DNA from: Bordetella sp. BOR01
Lineage (GTDB): Bacteria > Pseudomonadota > Gammaproteobacteria > Burkholderiales > Burkholderiaceae_B
DNA: 64,000 bases
Direction of reading: 5' to 3'
NCBI RefSeq assembly: GCF_019218885.1
Contig: NZ_JAHUWT010000002.1
Coordinates: 620,001-684,000 of the forward strand
The notes beneath the pieces were generated by a model that searched no databases, was not told the origin of the DNA, and saw only the letters and a list, made by a program, of their open reading frames with translations. Shown here one piece after another: positions 35,129-43,947 of this stretch (position 1 is the first letter of the stretch; each line of letters begins with the position of its first letter). Both the position numbers and the translations under genes were made by a program.

Positions 35129-36205
35129 ATGTCATTTCTTAAGCTGAATAGGGTATCCAAGAACTACGGAGCCCTGCAGGTCGTGCGTGGCATCGACCTG
35201 GCCATCGAAAAAGGCGAGTTCGTCTCGCTGCTTGGGCCATCGGGTTGCGGCAAGACCACGACTCTGCAGATGATTGCCGGGTTCGCGGAAGTGAGTGCGG
35301 GCACGATCGAACTGGACGGGCGCGACATCACGCATGCCAAGCCGAACACCCGCGGATTGGGCGTGGTGTTCCAGAGCTATGCGCTCTTTCCCCACATGAC
35401 GGTGTTCGACAATGTGGCCTTCGGGCTGAGCGTGCGCAAGGTGCCGCGCGTCGAACTGGAATCGCGTACCCGTGCCGCGCTGGAATTGGTCAAGCTGGAT
35501 GCGCACGGCACCCGCTTCCCGCGCGAGCTGTCGGGCGGGCAGCGCCAGCGCGTGGCGCTTGCACGCGCGCTGGTGATCAAGCCGCCGGTGTTGTTGCTGG
35601 ATGAGCCCTTGTCCAACCTGGACGCCAAACTGCGCGAAGAGATGCAATATGAACTGCGCCGCATCCAGCGCCACACCGGCACGACCACCATCTTGGTGAC
35701 CCACGATCAGTCCGAGGCCTTGTCCATCAGCGATCGTGTGGTGGTGATGCACGACGGCCGTGCCACGCAAATCGACAAGCCTTATCAGATCTACGAATAT
35801 CCCGACACTCAGTTCATCTCGCAGTTCGTGGGCAAGACCAACCTGGTGCCGGGCGCCGTCAGCGTACAGCAAGGGCGCACGCAGTTTGTCCATGGCGAGC
35901 TGGAATTCGCGATCGACGGCACGGCATTGCGCCATGGCGAGCACATACAGATATCGTTGCGGCCCGAGAAGCTGCAGCTTGCGCCGGCCGGTGGCGGCAA
36001 GCTCGACGCGCGCGTATACGCACGGTTTTTCCTGGGCAGCCAATGGCTCTATGAGCTGGACAGCGCCCTGGGCCGCTTGATCCTGGTGACTCCGAACGAT
36101 GGCGCCGATCCGTTGGAAGAGGGAGAGTCCACAGGACTGGACTGGTCGCCCGCCGCCGTGCGCGTGCTTGCCGCCGAGTCCGCCGTGGAGCACATCGATG
36201 GATGA
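35129..36205 (+). CDS. ABC importer ATPase, PotA/FbpC type
   Basis: A 358-residue ATPase with Walker A GPSGCGKTTT (residues 36-45), signature LSGGQRQR, Walker B LLLDEPLSNLD, switch His in LVTHDQSEAL and a C-terminal TOBE domain (ISLRPEKLQLAP). This is the CUT1/Pot arrangement for polyamine, iron or sugar importers. GGGGAGAAG precedes the ATG at 35129. It overlaps the first permease gene by ATGGATGA. With the next three genes it makes a complete importer inside the catabolic operon. Confidence 0.92.
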   Translation: MSFLKLNRVSKNYGALQVVRGIDLAIEKGEFVSLLGPSGCGKTTTLQMIAGFAEVSAGTIELDGRDITHAKPNTRGLGVVFQSYALFPHMTVFDNVAFGLSVRKVPRVELESRTRAALELVKLDAHGTRFPRELSGGQRQRVALARALVIKPPVLLLDEPLSNLDAKLREEMQYELRRIQRHTGTTTILVTHDQSEALSISDRVVVMHDGRATQIDKPYQIYEYPDTQFISQFVGKTNLVPGAVSVQQGRTQFVHGELEFAIDGTALRHGEHIQISLRPEKLQLAPAGGGKLDARVYARFFLGSQWLYELDSALGRLILVTPNDGADPLEEGESTGLDWSPAAVRVLAAESAVEHIDG

Positions 36206-37085
36206 CGCGGTCGTGTCCCCTGCCGCCAGTGCACCGGCGGCGCGCCGCGGGGCGCGTGCATCGTTGCTGGGTGTGGTGCCGCTGTCACTGGTATTCCTGG
36301 TGATGATCCTGGTGCCGCTCGTATTGGTGGTCGACCTGTCTTTCCGGCAGTTCGACTATGCCAAGGGCATCCAGCCGGGCTTTACGCTCGAACACTTCGC
36401 CCTGATTGTCCGGGACAGCTATTTCCTGGAAATTTTCTGGCGCACGCTGTGGTTCTCGGCCCTGACCACCCTGATCTGCGTGGCCATCGGATTGCCGCAG
36501 GCATACATCCTGACCCGCATGACGCCGCGCTGGCGTTCGATCTTCCTGCTGGTCGTGTTGTCGCCGCTGTTGGTGTCGACGGTGGTGCGGGCCTTCGGCT
36601 GGAGCCTGCTGCTGGGGCCCAATGGCCCGGTCGGTATCGCCGCGGCCGCCGTGGGCATCGACCAACTGCTGTACACCCCCACTTCGGTCATCATCGGCCT
36701 GGTCCATGTGATGTTGCCCTTCATGATCATCCCGGTCTGGACCTCGCTGCAGAAGCTGGACCCGTCGGTGGAGCACGCAGCGTACTCGCTGGGTGCATCG
36801 CGTCCGCTGGCGCTGTGGCGGGTGATTCTGCCGCAGGCGATGCCGGGTGTCCTGTCGGGCAGCCTGATCGTGTTCGGGCTGACCGCCAGCGCGTTCGCCA
36901 CGCCGGCGCTGCTGGGCGGGCGACGCTTGAAGGTGGTGTCCACGCTGGTCTATGACGAGATTCTCAGCGAACTGAACTGGCCCCTGGGCGCCGCCATTGC
37001 CATCTTCCTGCTGCTGGCCAACGTCGCCATCATGCTGAGCTACAACCGCGTGGTCGAGCGGTCTTACAAACGCAGCCTGGGATAG
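36198..37085 (+). CDS. ABC importer permease, PotB type
   Basis: A 295-residue permease with about six membrane helices. The ATPase-contact loop appears as HAAYSLGASRPLALWRVILPQAMPGVLSGSLIVFGLTASAF, and ATPALLGGRRLKVVSTLVYDEI is characteristic of PotB-type subunits. I used ATG 36198, inside the end of the ATPase gene. The ~20-residue N-terminus before the first helix is alanine/arginine-rich and cytoplasmic. Confidence 0.9.
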   Translation: MDDAVVSPAASAPAARRGARASLLGVVPLSLVFLVMILVPLVLVVDLSFRQFDYAKGIQPGFTLEHFALIVRDSYFLEIFWRTLWFSALTTLICVAIGLPQAYILTRMTPRWRSIFLLVVLSPLLVSTVVRAFGWSLLLGPNGPVGIAAAAVGIDQLLYTPTSVIIGLVHVMLPFMIIPVWTSLQKLDPSVEHAAYSLGASRPLALWRVILPQAMPGVLSGSLIVFGLTASAFATPALLGGRRLKVVSTLVYDEILSELNWPLGAAIAIFLLLANVAIMLSYNRVVERSYKRSLG

Positions 37086-37094
37086 GGGAAGCCA

Positions 37095-37886
37095 ATGCTC
37101 AAGAACGGACCCATCGCACTGTGCTTCAACCTGCTCGTCATTACCTTCGTGATGGCGCCGCTGGTCATTGTCTGCCTGGTGGCGTTCACGCCCGAGGCGA
37201 CGCTGAGCGTGCCCACGACGTCCTGGTCGCTACGCTGGTTCCATGCGGTGTTCGAACATGGCGACTTCATCCAGTCATTCAAGAACAGCGTCTGGCTGGC
37301 GACCTATGCCGCCAGCCTGGCGGCGGTGCTGGCCATTCCAGCGGCCCTCGTCATTACCCGCCACACCTTTCGCGGCCGCGATGCCTTGCATGCATTGTTC
37401 CTGTCGCCCTTGATGATTCCCAACCTGGTGCTGGGCGTGGCATTGCTGCGCTTTTTCGCGCTGATGGGCTACACCGGCAGCTTTGCCTGGTTGGTGCTCA
37501 GCCATGTGGTCGTGGTTACGCCCTATGTGATCCGGCTGGTCATGGGGTCGTTGATCGGCTTTGACCGCAGCCTTGAGCACGCGGCACTGTCGTTGGGCGC
37601 GAACCGCGCGACTGTCTTCCTGCGGGTCAACTTGCCTTTGATCTTGCCGGGCGTGGCGGGCGGCTGGCTGCTGGCGTTCATCAACAGTTTCGACGAAACA
37701 ACCATGTCGGTGTTCATTACCTCGCCTTCGACCGTGACCTTGCCGGTGCGCATGTACATGTACGCCAGCGAGTCCATCGATCCGTTGATGGCCGCCGTAT
37801 CGGCGCTGGTGATCGCACTGACCGCCGCCGCGATGTATGTGCTGGACAAGATCTACGGCCTGGACCGTATCCTGGTCGGCCGCTAG
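37095..37886 (+). CDS. ABC importer permease, PotC type
   Basis: A 263-residue permease paired with the PotB-like protein. It begins with a hydrophobic helix (IALCFNLLVITFVMAPLVIVCLVAF). It carries the coupling loop HAALSLGANRATVFLRVNLPLILPGVAGGWLLAFINSFDETTMSVFITSP, where SFDE is typical of PotC. AGGGGAAGCC stands before the ATG, 9 bases after the preceding gene. The small pair TGGAGG/CCTCCA (37907-37912 and 37926-37931) lies between it and the receptor gene. Confidence 0.9.
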   Translation: MLKNGPIALCFNLLVITFVMAPLVIVCLVAFTPEATLSVPTTSWSLRWFHAVFEHGDFIQSFKNSVWLATYAASLAAVLAIPAALVITRHTFRGRDALHALFLSPLMIPNLVLGVALLRFFALMGYTGSFAWLVLSHVVVVTPYVIRLVMGSLIGFDRSLEHAALSLGANRATVFLRVNLPLILPGVAGGWLLAFINSFDETTMSVFITSPSTVTLPVRMYMYASESIDPLMAAVSALVIALTAAAMYVLDKIYGLDRILVGR

Positions 37887-37961
37887 AGAGCATGGGAATG
37901 CGGTCCTGGAGGGCCGGCTTCCCAGCCTCCATTTATTCCTACAACGAAACAAGGAGTCAGC

Positions 37962-39038
37962 ATGAAGTACGGTACCTTTGCAATGGTAGAGCCGCGTAGC
38001 ACGGCAAAGTGGGCTGTCGGCCTGGCGCTGATGCTGGGTATGAGCACGATGGCTTGCGCGCAGCAGAAAACGCTTTATCTGGGCATGAATGGCGGCGACA
38101 TGGAACGCACCTTCACGCAGCATGTATTCCCCGTATTCGAGAAGCAGCACAATGTGAAGATCGTAGTGGTGCCGGGCGGCTCGTCGGATATCCTGGCCAA
38201 GGCACAGGCGTTCCGCGACAAGCCGCAGATGCATGTGATGTTCCTGGACGATGGCGTCATGCAGCGCGCCGCCACCATGGGACTGTGCGAGAAGATGGAA
38301 GACACCCCGGTCATGAAAGAGCTGCATCCCAATGCGCGCATGGACGATGGGTTGGCCGTGGGCTTCACCATCGGCCTGACGGGACTGGGCTACAACAAGC
38401 GCATGTACGAAAAGCAGGGATGGCAGCCACCGACGTCCTGGAAAGACCTGGCCGACCCGAAGGTCAAGAACAAGGTGGTCTTCCAATCGGCGTCGAACAG
38501 CACGTTCGGGCTGCATGCCTTCCTGCTGTACAACCGGATCCTGGGCGGCGACGAGTCCAATGTCGAGCCTGGCTTCAAGGCATGGCGCGACACGATAGGC
38601 CCCAACGTGCTGGAATACATCCCGTCGTCGGCCAAGCTGGCCGAAATGATCCAGACCGACGAGGCGGCAGTTTTTCCCATCAACGTGACTGGCGTGCAAA
38701 GGCTGCAAAAGCGCGGTGTGCCCGTAGAGTTTGTCGCCCCGGCCGAAGGCACCGGCATGTTGATGGTGGCCGAGTGCGTCATCGCCAATAATTCGGAACC
38801 TGAACTGGCGCATCAACTGGCGCAGTTCCTGCTGTCGGCCCAGGCGCAATCGCTGGCGCTCGAGAACGGCAGCCAGATCCCCTCGAACCTGACGGTCAAG
38901 GCGGTGGACCCCGAGATCCAGGCCTACCTGGCCATGAACCAGGACTTCCAGAAGACCGCCACAGTGTTCGACTGGGCCCTGATCAACGCCAACCGGCAGG
39001 CATGGAATGCCCGCTGGAACCGGACGATCGAGCGCTAG
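37962..39038 (+). CDS. ABC importer periplasmic binding protein, PotD/family 1 type
   Basis: A 358-residue secreted receptor with a signal peptide ending GMSTMACAQQ. The mature chain begins KTLYLGMNGGDMERTFTQHVFPVFEKQHNVKIVVVPGG, the PotD/iron-receptor opening. Later parts include GLTGLGYNKRMYEKQGWQPPTSWKDLADPKVKNKV and VFPINVTGVQRL. AAGGAG precedes the ATG. It completes the importer encoded by the three preceding genes. Whether it binds a polyamine cannot be read; the amine-handling enzymes around it favour an amine or amino acid. Confidence 0.9.
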   Translation: MKYGTFAMVEPRSTAKWAVGLALMLGMSTMACAQQKTLYLGMNGGDMERTFTQHVFPVFEKQHNVKIVVVPGGSSDILAKAQAFRDKPQMHVMFLDDGVMQRAATMGLCEKMEDTPVMKELHPNARMDDGLAVGFTIGLTGLGYNKRMYEKQGWQPPTSWKDLADPKVKNKVVFQSASNSTFGLHAFLLYNRILGGDESNVEPGFKAWRDTIGPNVLEYIPSSAKLAEMIQTDEAAVFPINVTGVQRLQKRGVPVEFVAPAEGTGMLMVAECVIANNSEPELAHQLAQFLLSAQAQSLALENGSQIPSNLTVKAVDPEIQAYLAMNQDFQKTATVFDWALINANRQAWNARWNRTIER

Positions 39039-39047
39039 GAACCGGTC

Positions 39048-40355
39048 ATGTTCAACAAGATCACGTATCCGGTCTATCACAGCGGTTCGGGATGGCATGC
39101 CTTGCTGCCCGCGCGCGCACCGCGCCAAGAGCTGCCGGGCTCGCCGCGCGCCAGAACCATCGTGGTGGGCGCCGGCTACACCGGCCTGGCCACGGCGCGC
39201 CGGCTGGCCGAACTCGAACCCGACCAGGAAGTGCTGGTGCTCGAGGCAGGATGCGTGGGCGAGGGCGCCAGCGGGCGCAACTCGGGCTTCTTGAGCAGCA
39301 TGCCCAAGCGGCCCAGGGCCGGCCCGCACGGCAGCGCCGAAGACGAGGCCTGGCGCCAGATGCGTATCTACCAAGCCGGCACGGCCTGGCTGCGCGACCT
39401 GGTGCAACAGCATGGCATCGATTGCGACTGGGACGAGCAGTCGCCTCGCTTCAGCGCGGCCGCCACCGAGGCAGGCGCGGCCTCGCTGAAGGGAACACTG
39501 GCGAAGTTCCGCCGTTGGGGCGTGGACTGCGAGCAGCTCGATCGCGACGCGCTGCGCATGCGCATCGGCACCGGCTACTACCAGTTCGGCTATTACGCAC
39601 CCCGCAATACGTTCGTGCAGCCGGCTGCCCTGATCCGCGGCCTGGCCGACAGCCTGCCGCGCAACGTCAGGCTGGCCGAGCAAACACCCGTGCTGCGGCT
39701 TGAGCACGGACGTTCCAGCAGGGTGCACACGCGTAGTGCGGTATATGAATGCGACCGGCTGGTGATCGCCAACAACGGGTTCGCCAGGATGCTGGGCCTG
39801 CTGCGCGACCGGATGTTCACCATCTATACCTACGCGGGCCTGACGGCAGCGCTGTCGCCAGAAGAACGAAGCAAGCTGGGGGTCGAACGGAAGTGGGGAG
39901 TAATCCCGGCGCACCGCCTGGGCAGCACCCTGCGGCTGTCCGAAGGTGGGCGCTTCATGGTACGTAGCGGCTATTCCTACGAGAAAGAGCTGTCGACGCC
40001 GCAGGTGCACGCCATGCTGTCTGGCCTGTATCGAAACCGGTTTCCCCACATGGCTTCGTTCGAGTTCGAGCATGTTTGGGGCGGCGCTACCGCTGTGACT
40101 CTTAACGGAGGCTCATTCTTCGGGCAAGTCCGCCCGGGTGTGTACGCGTCGGTAGGCTGCAATGGGGCGGGGGTGTTGCGCGGCAGTACCCAGGGGCGAT
40201 TATTGGCAGACTTGATGTGCGGGCAGGATTCGGACTTGCTGTCCGACCAGTTGAAGCTGCACCATCCCAACTGGATTCCACCCGAACCGTTCCGCGCGGT
40301 TGGCGTGGCGTCGGTGCTGGCAATGGAGCGGCGCAAGGCGGGCGCCGAGCGCTAG
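39048..40355 (+). CDS. FAD-dependent amine/amino acid oxidase (DAO/PuuB-like)
   Basis: A 435-residue flavoprotein of the D-amino-acid oxidase fold. The FAD dinucleotide motif is IVVGAGYTGLATARRLAE (residues 38-55), followed by LVLEAGCVGEGASGRNSGF, the pattern of PuuB and related enzymes. Near the C-terminus VWGGATAVTLNGGSFFG and SVGCNGAGVLRGSTQGRLLADL form the second half of the flavin site. It would oxidise an amine or N-substituted amino acid to an imine. It follows the receptor gene by 9 bases and is the last clear gene of the GntR-controlled run. Confidence 0.88.
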   Translation: MFNKITYPVYHSGSGWHALLPARAPRQELPGSPRARTIVVGAGYTGLATARRLAELEPDQEVLVLEAGCVGEGASGRNSGFLSSMPKRPRAGPHGSAEDEAWRQMRIYQAGTAWLRDLVQQHGIDCDWDEQSPRFSAAATEAGAASLKGTLAKFRRWGVDCEQLDRDALRMRIGTGYYQFGYYAPRNTFVQPAALIRGLADSLPRNVRLAEQTPVLRLEHGRSSRVHTRSAVYECDRLVIANNGFARMLGLLRDRMFTIYTYAGLTAALSPEERSKLGVERKWGVIPAHRLGSTLRLSEGGRFMVRSGYSYEKELSTPQVHAMLSGLYRNRFPHMASFEFEHVWGGATAVTLNGGSFFGQVRPGVYASVGCNGAGVLRGSTQGRLLADLMCGQDSDLLSDQLKLHHPNWIPPEPFRAVGVASVLAMERRKAGAER

Positions 40356-40463
40356 AATGGAACGCGGGCGCTCGCCATGTGCCTGCCGCCCGCATTCCCT
40401 GTGCCGCGCGATGCGCATGCTGGCGCGCCATTGCCGGCTGCGCTGGCATCGATAACTTGCTCC

Positions 40464-40877
40464 ATGAAAAAACTTTCCGCCATCTGCACTTTCGCTTTAC
40501 TGGCCATTGCCGCAGGCCCGGCGCTCGCGCAAGACTACGACCGCCACGGCCACGCATTGGTCCAGGACGAGCGGGGTTGGGTCTACATCGACCGCGCAGG
40601 GCATTCCGTTCTGCGGCCCTACCTCTTCGACAACGGCCCCGACTATTTCGAAGAAGGGCTGGCGCGGTTCGTGCAGGACGGAAAGATCGGTTTTCACGAT
40701 GAAGCGCTGAATATCGTCATTCCCGCCAAATACGAGTTTGCCTTCCCGTTCCAGGACGGCGCGGCCAAGACCGGCAGCAACTGCCGATTCGTCCGGGAAG
40801 GCGAGCATTCGTCCGTGTACTGCCAGGCCTGGCAGTACATAGACCATCGCGGCGGCCTGCGCGAGCCCCAGCCGTAG
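40464..40877 (+). CDS. Secreted WG-repeat-like protein
   Basis: A 137-residue protein with a signal peptide (LSAICTFALLAIAAGPALAQ). The mature part has WG/KWG-type repeat units: GWVYIDRAGHSVLRPYLFDNGPDYFEEGLARFVQDGKIGFHDEALNIVIPAKYEFAFPFQDGAA. Each is a strand pair with aromatic, glycine and aspartate positions, the WG being replaced by IG in the second unit. Such repeats occur in periplasmic proteins of mostly unknown role. Its stop lies beside a possible hairpin and the convergent dehydrogenase gene. Confidence 0.65.
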   Translation: MKKLSAICTFALLAIAAGPALAQDYDRHGHALVQDERGWVYIDRAGHSVLRPYLFDNGPDYFEEGLARFVQDGKIGFHDEALNIVIPAKYEFAFPFQDGAAKTGSNCRFVREGEHSSVYCQAWQYIDHRGGLREPQP

Positions 40878-40906
40878 CCGCACTGGTGGCCTGCGCAGGG
40901 GTGCGG
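40878..40906. terminator. Possible hairpin between convergent genes
   Basis: CCGCAC (40878-40883) pairs with GTGCGG (40901-40906), and the self-complementary CCTGCGCAGG lies inside. It fills almost the whole gap between two convergent stop codons. The loop is asymmetric and has no T-run, so it is only a weak candidate. Confidence 0.3.
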
Positions 40907-40908
40907 GT

Positions 40909-41994
40909 TCAAGCCGGCCGGACGAAATCGCGCCAGCGCACGCCCGCCTGCTGGCCGACCCGTTCCAGGCCAGCCAGGGTGTCGGCCGGCAGCAGCAGGC
41001 CAGCGCCCCGATGGCGCTGGTCGGCTTCGGCCTCGATTTCGCCCGGGTAATAGACCTTGTCGTGGCCGACGGCCACCGGCACGCTCCTGAGCGAGGCAAT
41101 ATAGCTTTCCATGCGCGCGTGGAACTCGGACACAGGCTGGAAGGCGGCGATGTCCAGCGCCATGATGAAATGCCCCGCGCGGCTGCGGTTCACGGGGTCA
41201 TAGGGGCCGTGCACCTGGTCCTGGAAACCGCTGCCCGACAGCACGCCCGACATCACGTCCACCATCACGCCTATGGCATAGCCCTTGTGGCCCGCCATGG
41301 GCAGGATGAAGCCCTTCAAGGCTTCCTTGGGGTCGGTGGTGGGATTGCCCTGGGCGTCGACGGCCCAATGCGGCGGAATGGGCTCGTGACGGTTGTCGGC
41401 CAGGTAGATCTTGCCGCGCGCCACGCCCGAGTTCGCGATGTCCATCACCATGGGGGCATGGCGGCCGGCCGGCACCGCCACCGACCACGGATTGGTGCCG
41501 ATCTTCTTCTGCAGCCCGCCCCACGGGGCCATGTTCGGCCCGCCGTTGCTCATCATCAGCATGGCGCAGTCTTGCTGCGCGCCCATGCGGGTGAAGTACA
41601 TGCAGGTGCCGAAATGGTTCGAATTGCGCACCGACACGATGCCCACGCCATGCAGGCGCGCGCGCCGCACGGCTTCTTGCGTAGCCTGCTGTGCGACCAC
41701 GGGGCCGACACCGTCGTTGCCATCCAGCACCGCGATCGCGCCGGCGTCAGTAGCGGTCAGCACGTGCGTCCGGCCCTTCATGGCGCCCGAGCGCAAGCGG
41801 GCGTAGTACCAGCCCAGGCGCAGCAGCCCGTGCGATTGATGGCCCCACAGGTCGGCCTGGACCAGCGCATCGGCGGCCAGTTCGGCATCGGCCGGCGGCA
41901 CCCCCGCCTGCCGGTAGACCGCGGCGGCGAATAGTTGCAGGTCTTGCGCAGCCAGGGGAGTCTGGGCGAGCTCGGTGATGGAAGGCATGTGCAT
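40909..41994 (-). CDS. Malate/L-lactate dehydrogenase family (Ldh2) oxidoreductase
   Basis: A 361-residue NAD(P)-dependent dehydrogenase of the Ldh2/sulfolactate dehydrogenase family, unrelated to classical lactate dehydrogenases. Characteristic parts are DLWGHQSHGLLRLGWY, VSVRNSNHFGTCMYFTRMGA (catalytic histidine), IGTNPWSVAVPAG, MDIANSGVARGKI and GHKGYAIGVMVDVMSGVLSG. It interconverts a 2-hydroxyacid and a 2-oxoacid. It lies 6 bases after the Bug receptor gene in the same unit, so the receptor probably brings in a hydroxyacid or oxoacid. An alternative ATG is at 41988. Confidence 0.9.
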   Translation of the reverse strand: MHMPSITELAQTPLAAQDLQLFAAAVYRQAGVPPADAELAADALVQADLWGHQSHGLLRLGWYYARLRSGAMKGRTHVLTATDAGAIAVLDGNDGVGPVVAQQATQEAVRRARLHGVGIVSVRNSNHFGTCMYFTRMGAQQDCAMLMMSNGGPNMAPWGGLQKKIGTNPWSVAVPAGRHAPMVMDIANSGVARGKIYLADNRHEPIPPHWAVDAQGNPTTDPKEALKGFILPMAGHKGYAIGVMVDVMSGVLSGSGFQDQVHGPYDPVNRSRAGHFIMALDIAAFQPVSEFHARMESYIASLRSVPVAVGHDKVYYPGEIEAEADQRHRGAGLLLPADTLAGLERVGQQAGVRWRDFVRPA

Positions 41995-42000
41995 GGTGCG

Positions 42001-42969
42001 TCAGTTGTCCAGGTGGATATCGCGCTCGTTGATGAACGTATGCCAGCGTGCCAGGTCGGCATGGAACAGCGCGTCGAACTTGTCGCGGGACATGCCGCCG
42101 GGTTCCAGGCCTTCATCGGCGAAGCGCGCGCGGATGGCGGGGTCGGTCAGGACCTGGGCGATGGCCTGGTGCAGTTTCTCGATGATGGGCGCTGGCGTGC
42201 CAGCCGGCACGAAGGCGCCGAACCAGACGTTCATCTCGAAGCCCGGATAGGTCTCGGCGACAGTGGGCACCGAGGGCAGGGCGGCCAGGCGTTCGCGGCT
42301 GGCGACGGCAATGGGCTTGAGCTTGCCGCCCTTGATGAAGTTGATGAAGCCCGGCACGGTGCCGAACGACATCATGATCGTGCCGCCCACCAGGTCATTG
42401 AGCGAGTTGGCCGTGCCCTTGTAGTGGATCATCATCAATTCGGTGTCGCTGGCCTGGCTGACCATTTCGGCCGCCAGGTGCGACATCTGGCCCGCGCCGG
42501 GCGTGCCTACCGACACGGTGTTGGGATGTTTCTTGGCGTATTCCACCAGTTGCGGCAGGGTATCGAACGGGGCCGATGGGTGCGCGGCCAGCAGCGTGGG
42601 CGAGCTGGCCAAGTCGATGACCGGGGTCAGGTCGCGCTCGGTATCGTAGGGCAGCTTCTTGTACAGCGCCGGGTTGCTGGTCAGCGCGCTGTTGGCCATC
42701 AGGATCGTGTAGCCGTCGGGGTCGGCCTTGGCGACCAGGTCGGCGCCGATGATGCCCGAGGCACCCGGACGGTTCTCCACCACGACAGTCTGGCCCAGGA
42801 TCGGGCCCATCTTTTCGGCGACCAGGCGGGCCACCACGTCTGAGCCGCCGCCCGGTGCGAATGGCGCTACCATGCGAATGGGCCGGCTGGGGTAGTCGGC
42901 CGCCCAGGCAGGCTGGCCGGCCGCCAATACAAGAAGTGCGGCCACGGCGCCGCGGTACAGGGTTTTCAT
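42001..42969 (-). CDS. Bug-type tripartite tricarboxylate transporter receptor
   Basis: A 322-residue Bug receptor with signal peptide MKTLYRGAVAALLVLAAGQPAWAAD. The family signatures are YPSRPIRMVAPFAPGGGSDVVARLVAEKMGPILGQTVVVENRPGASG and VGTPGAGQMSHLAAEM. It heads a two-gene unit with the Ldh2-type dehydrogenase and is divergent from a LysR gene. The ligand is unknown, plausibly the dehydrogenase substrate. No transporter membrane genes are adjacent. Confidence 0.93.
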   Translation of the reverse strand: MKTLYRGAVAALLVLAAGQPAWAADYPSRPIRMVAPFAPGGGSDVVARLVAEKMGPILGQTVVVENRPGASGIIGADLVAKADPDGYTILMANSALTSNPALYKKLPYDTERDLTPVIDLASSPTLLAAHPSAPFDTLPQLVEYAKKHPNTVSVGTPGAGQMSHLAAEMVSQASDTELMMIHYKGTANSLNDLVGGTIMMSFGTVPGFINFIKGGKLKPIAVASRERLAALPSVPTVAETYPGFEMNVWFGAFVPAGTPAPIIEKLHQAIAQVLTDPAIRARFADEGLEPGGMSRDKFDALFHADLARWHTFINERDIHLDN

Positions 42970-42983
42970 GCTTGTCTCCAGAA

Positions 42984-43008
42984 AGTCCTTATGAACAGCG
43001 GTAGGACT
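42984..43008. promoter_or_regulatory. Inverted repeat between Bug and LysR genes
   Basis: AGTCCT (42984-42989) and AGGACT (43003-43008) are exact complements 13 bases apart in the 106-base divergent gap. This is a plausible LysR-protein site just before the Bug gene; its short arms keep confidence low. Confidence 0.35.
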
Positions 43009-43075
43009 ATAAGCAGGCGCCCTGGCGCGAAACCCCGCGTTTTCCATCCAAATACATTAGAAACGCTTAACTGAG

Positions 43076-43924
43076 ATGCAAAGCCTGGACATCGATCAGC
43101 TTCGGACATTCGTGGCGGTGGTCGAGCGCGAATCGTTCGCCGCCGCTGCAGCCGAGGTACTGCGCACCCAATCGGCCGTGACTCAGCAGATGCGCCGCCT
43201 GGAGTCCGTGCTGGGCAAGCGGCTGTTCCAGCGAGTGGGGCGCGGCAAGCAATTGACGCAGGACGGCGTGCGTCTATTGGACTACGCCAGGCGCCTGCTG
43301 GCGCTGCATGATGAAACCTGCGCCGCCATGGCATCGACCGCGGTCAGCGGCGAACTGCGGCTGGGCGCGCCGCACGACATTACCGACAGTATCCTGCCGA
43401 ACTTGCTGGCGCATTTCTCCCGGTCGTTTCCCGGCCTGCGCATCGCGATTCACGTCGGGCGCAGTCCGCACTTGCTGCAAGCCCTGCGGCAGGGCGATAT
43501 CGATATGACGGTGGCGGGGCTGGACGCGCCAGAATTGCGGCAGATCACACTGCGCACCTCGCCCGTCGTGTGGATGTGCGCCGCGCGGTATCGCCACGAC
43601 CCGGCACAGCCCCTGCCGCTGATCGTCGCGGCCGAATCCAGCCAGTTCCGGCGCATTGCGGTCGAGCACCTGGATAGGGCGGGCATTCCGTGGCGCATTA
43701 CTTATACCTCGCCCACCGTGGTGGGCGTGCGCGCCGCGGTGCGCGCGGGCCTGGGCGTGACCGCGCGCAGCGTCGAGATGCTGGGCAGCGATTTGCGGGT
43801 GATGGGCGAGGCCGAAGCCCTGCCACGCCTGCCCGATGTGAATTTCCGCTTGTACTTGAGCCCGGTCAGCGCCAACAGCGTGGCCCAGCGGGTGTTCGAT
43901 TCGCTGGGCGACTTGAGCCTGTAG
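43076..43924 (+). CDS. LysR-family regulator of the Bug-Ldh2 unit
   Basis: A 282-residue LysR protein with its helix-turn-helix in residues 1-65 (LDIDQLRTFVAVVERESFAAAAAEVLRTQSAVTQQMRRLESVLG). The effector domain is shorter than average. It is divergent from the Bug and Ldh2-type genes, the common arrangement for a LysR activator and its target. Its stop codon lies in one arm of a hairpin whose other arm holds the stop of the convergent Rap1a/Tai-like gene. Confidence 0.9.
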   Translation: MQSLDIDQLRTFVAVVERESFAAAAAEVLRTQSAVTQQMRRLESVLGKRLFQRVGRGKQLTQDGVRLLDYARRLLALHDETCAAMASTAVSGELRLGAPHDITDSILPNLLAHFSRSFPGLRIAIHVGRSPHLLQALRQGDIDMTVAGLDAPELRQITLRTSPVVWMCAARYRHDPAQPLPLIVAAESSQFRRIAVEHLDRAGIPWRITYTSPTVVGVRAAVRAGLGVTARSVEMLGSDLRVMGEAEALPRLPDVNFRLYLSPVSANSVAQRVFDSLGDLSL

Positions 43925-43947
43925 GCGATTGCCGCCCGGCCGCCTAC
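43921..43947. terminator. Hairpin containing both convergent stop codons
   Basis: GTAGGCG (43921-43927) pairs with CGCCTAC (43941-43947), and the inner GCCG/CGGC pair closes over CC. The two TAG stop codons of the convergent genes lie in opposite arms. No T-run is present; it may still act as a shared end structure. Confidence 0.4.

Noticed and set aside
37275-40073. Very long open frame on the minus strand
   Set aside because: It lies opposite intact permease, receptor and flavoprotein genes, has histidine/arginine/glutamine-rich low-complexity composition, no ribosome-binding site and no family motif. Such antisense frames are common in GC-rich DNA.
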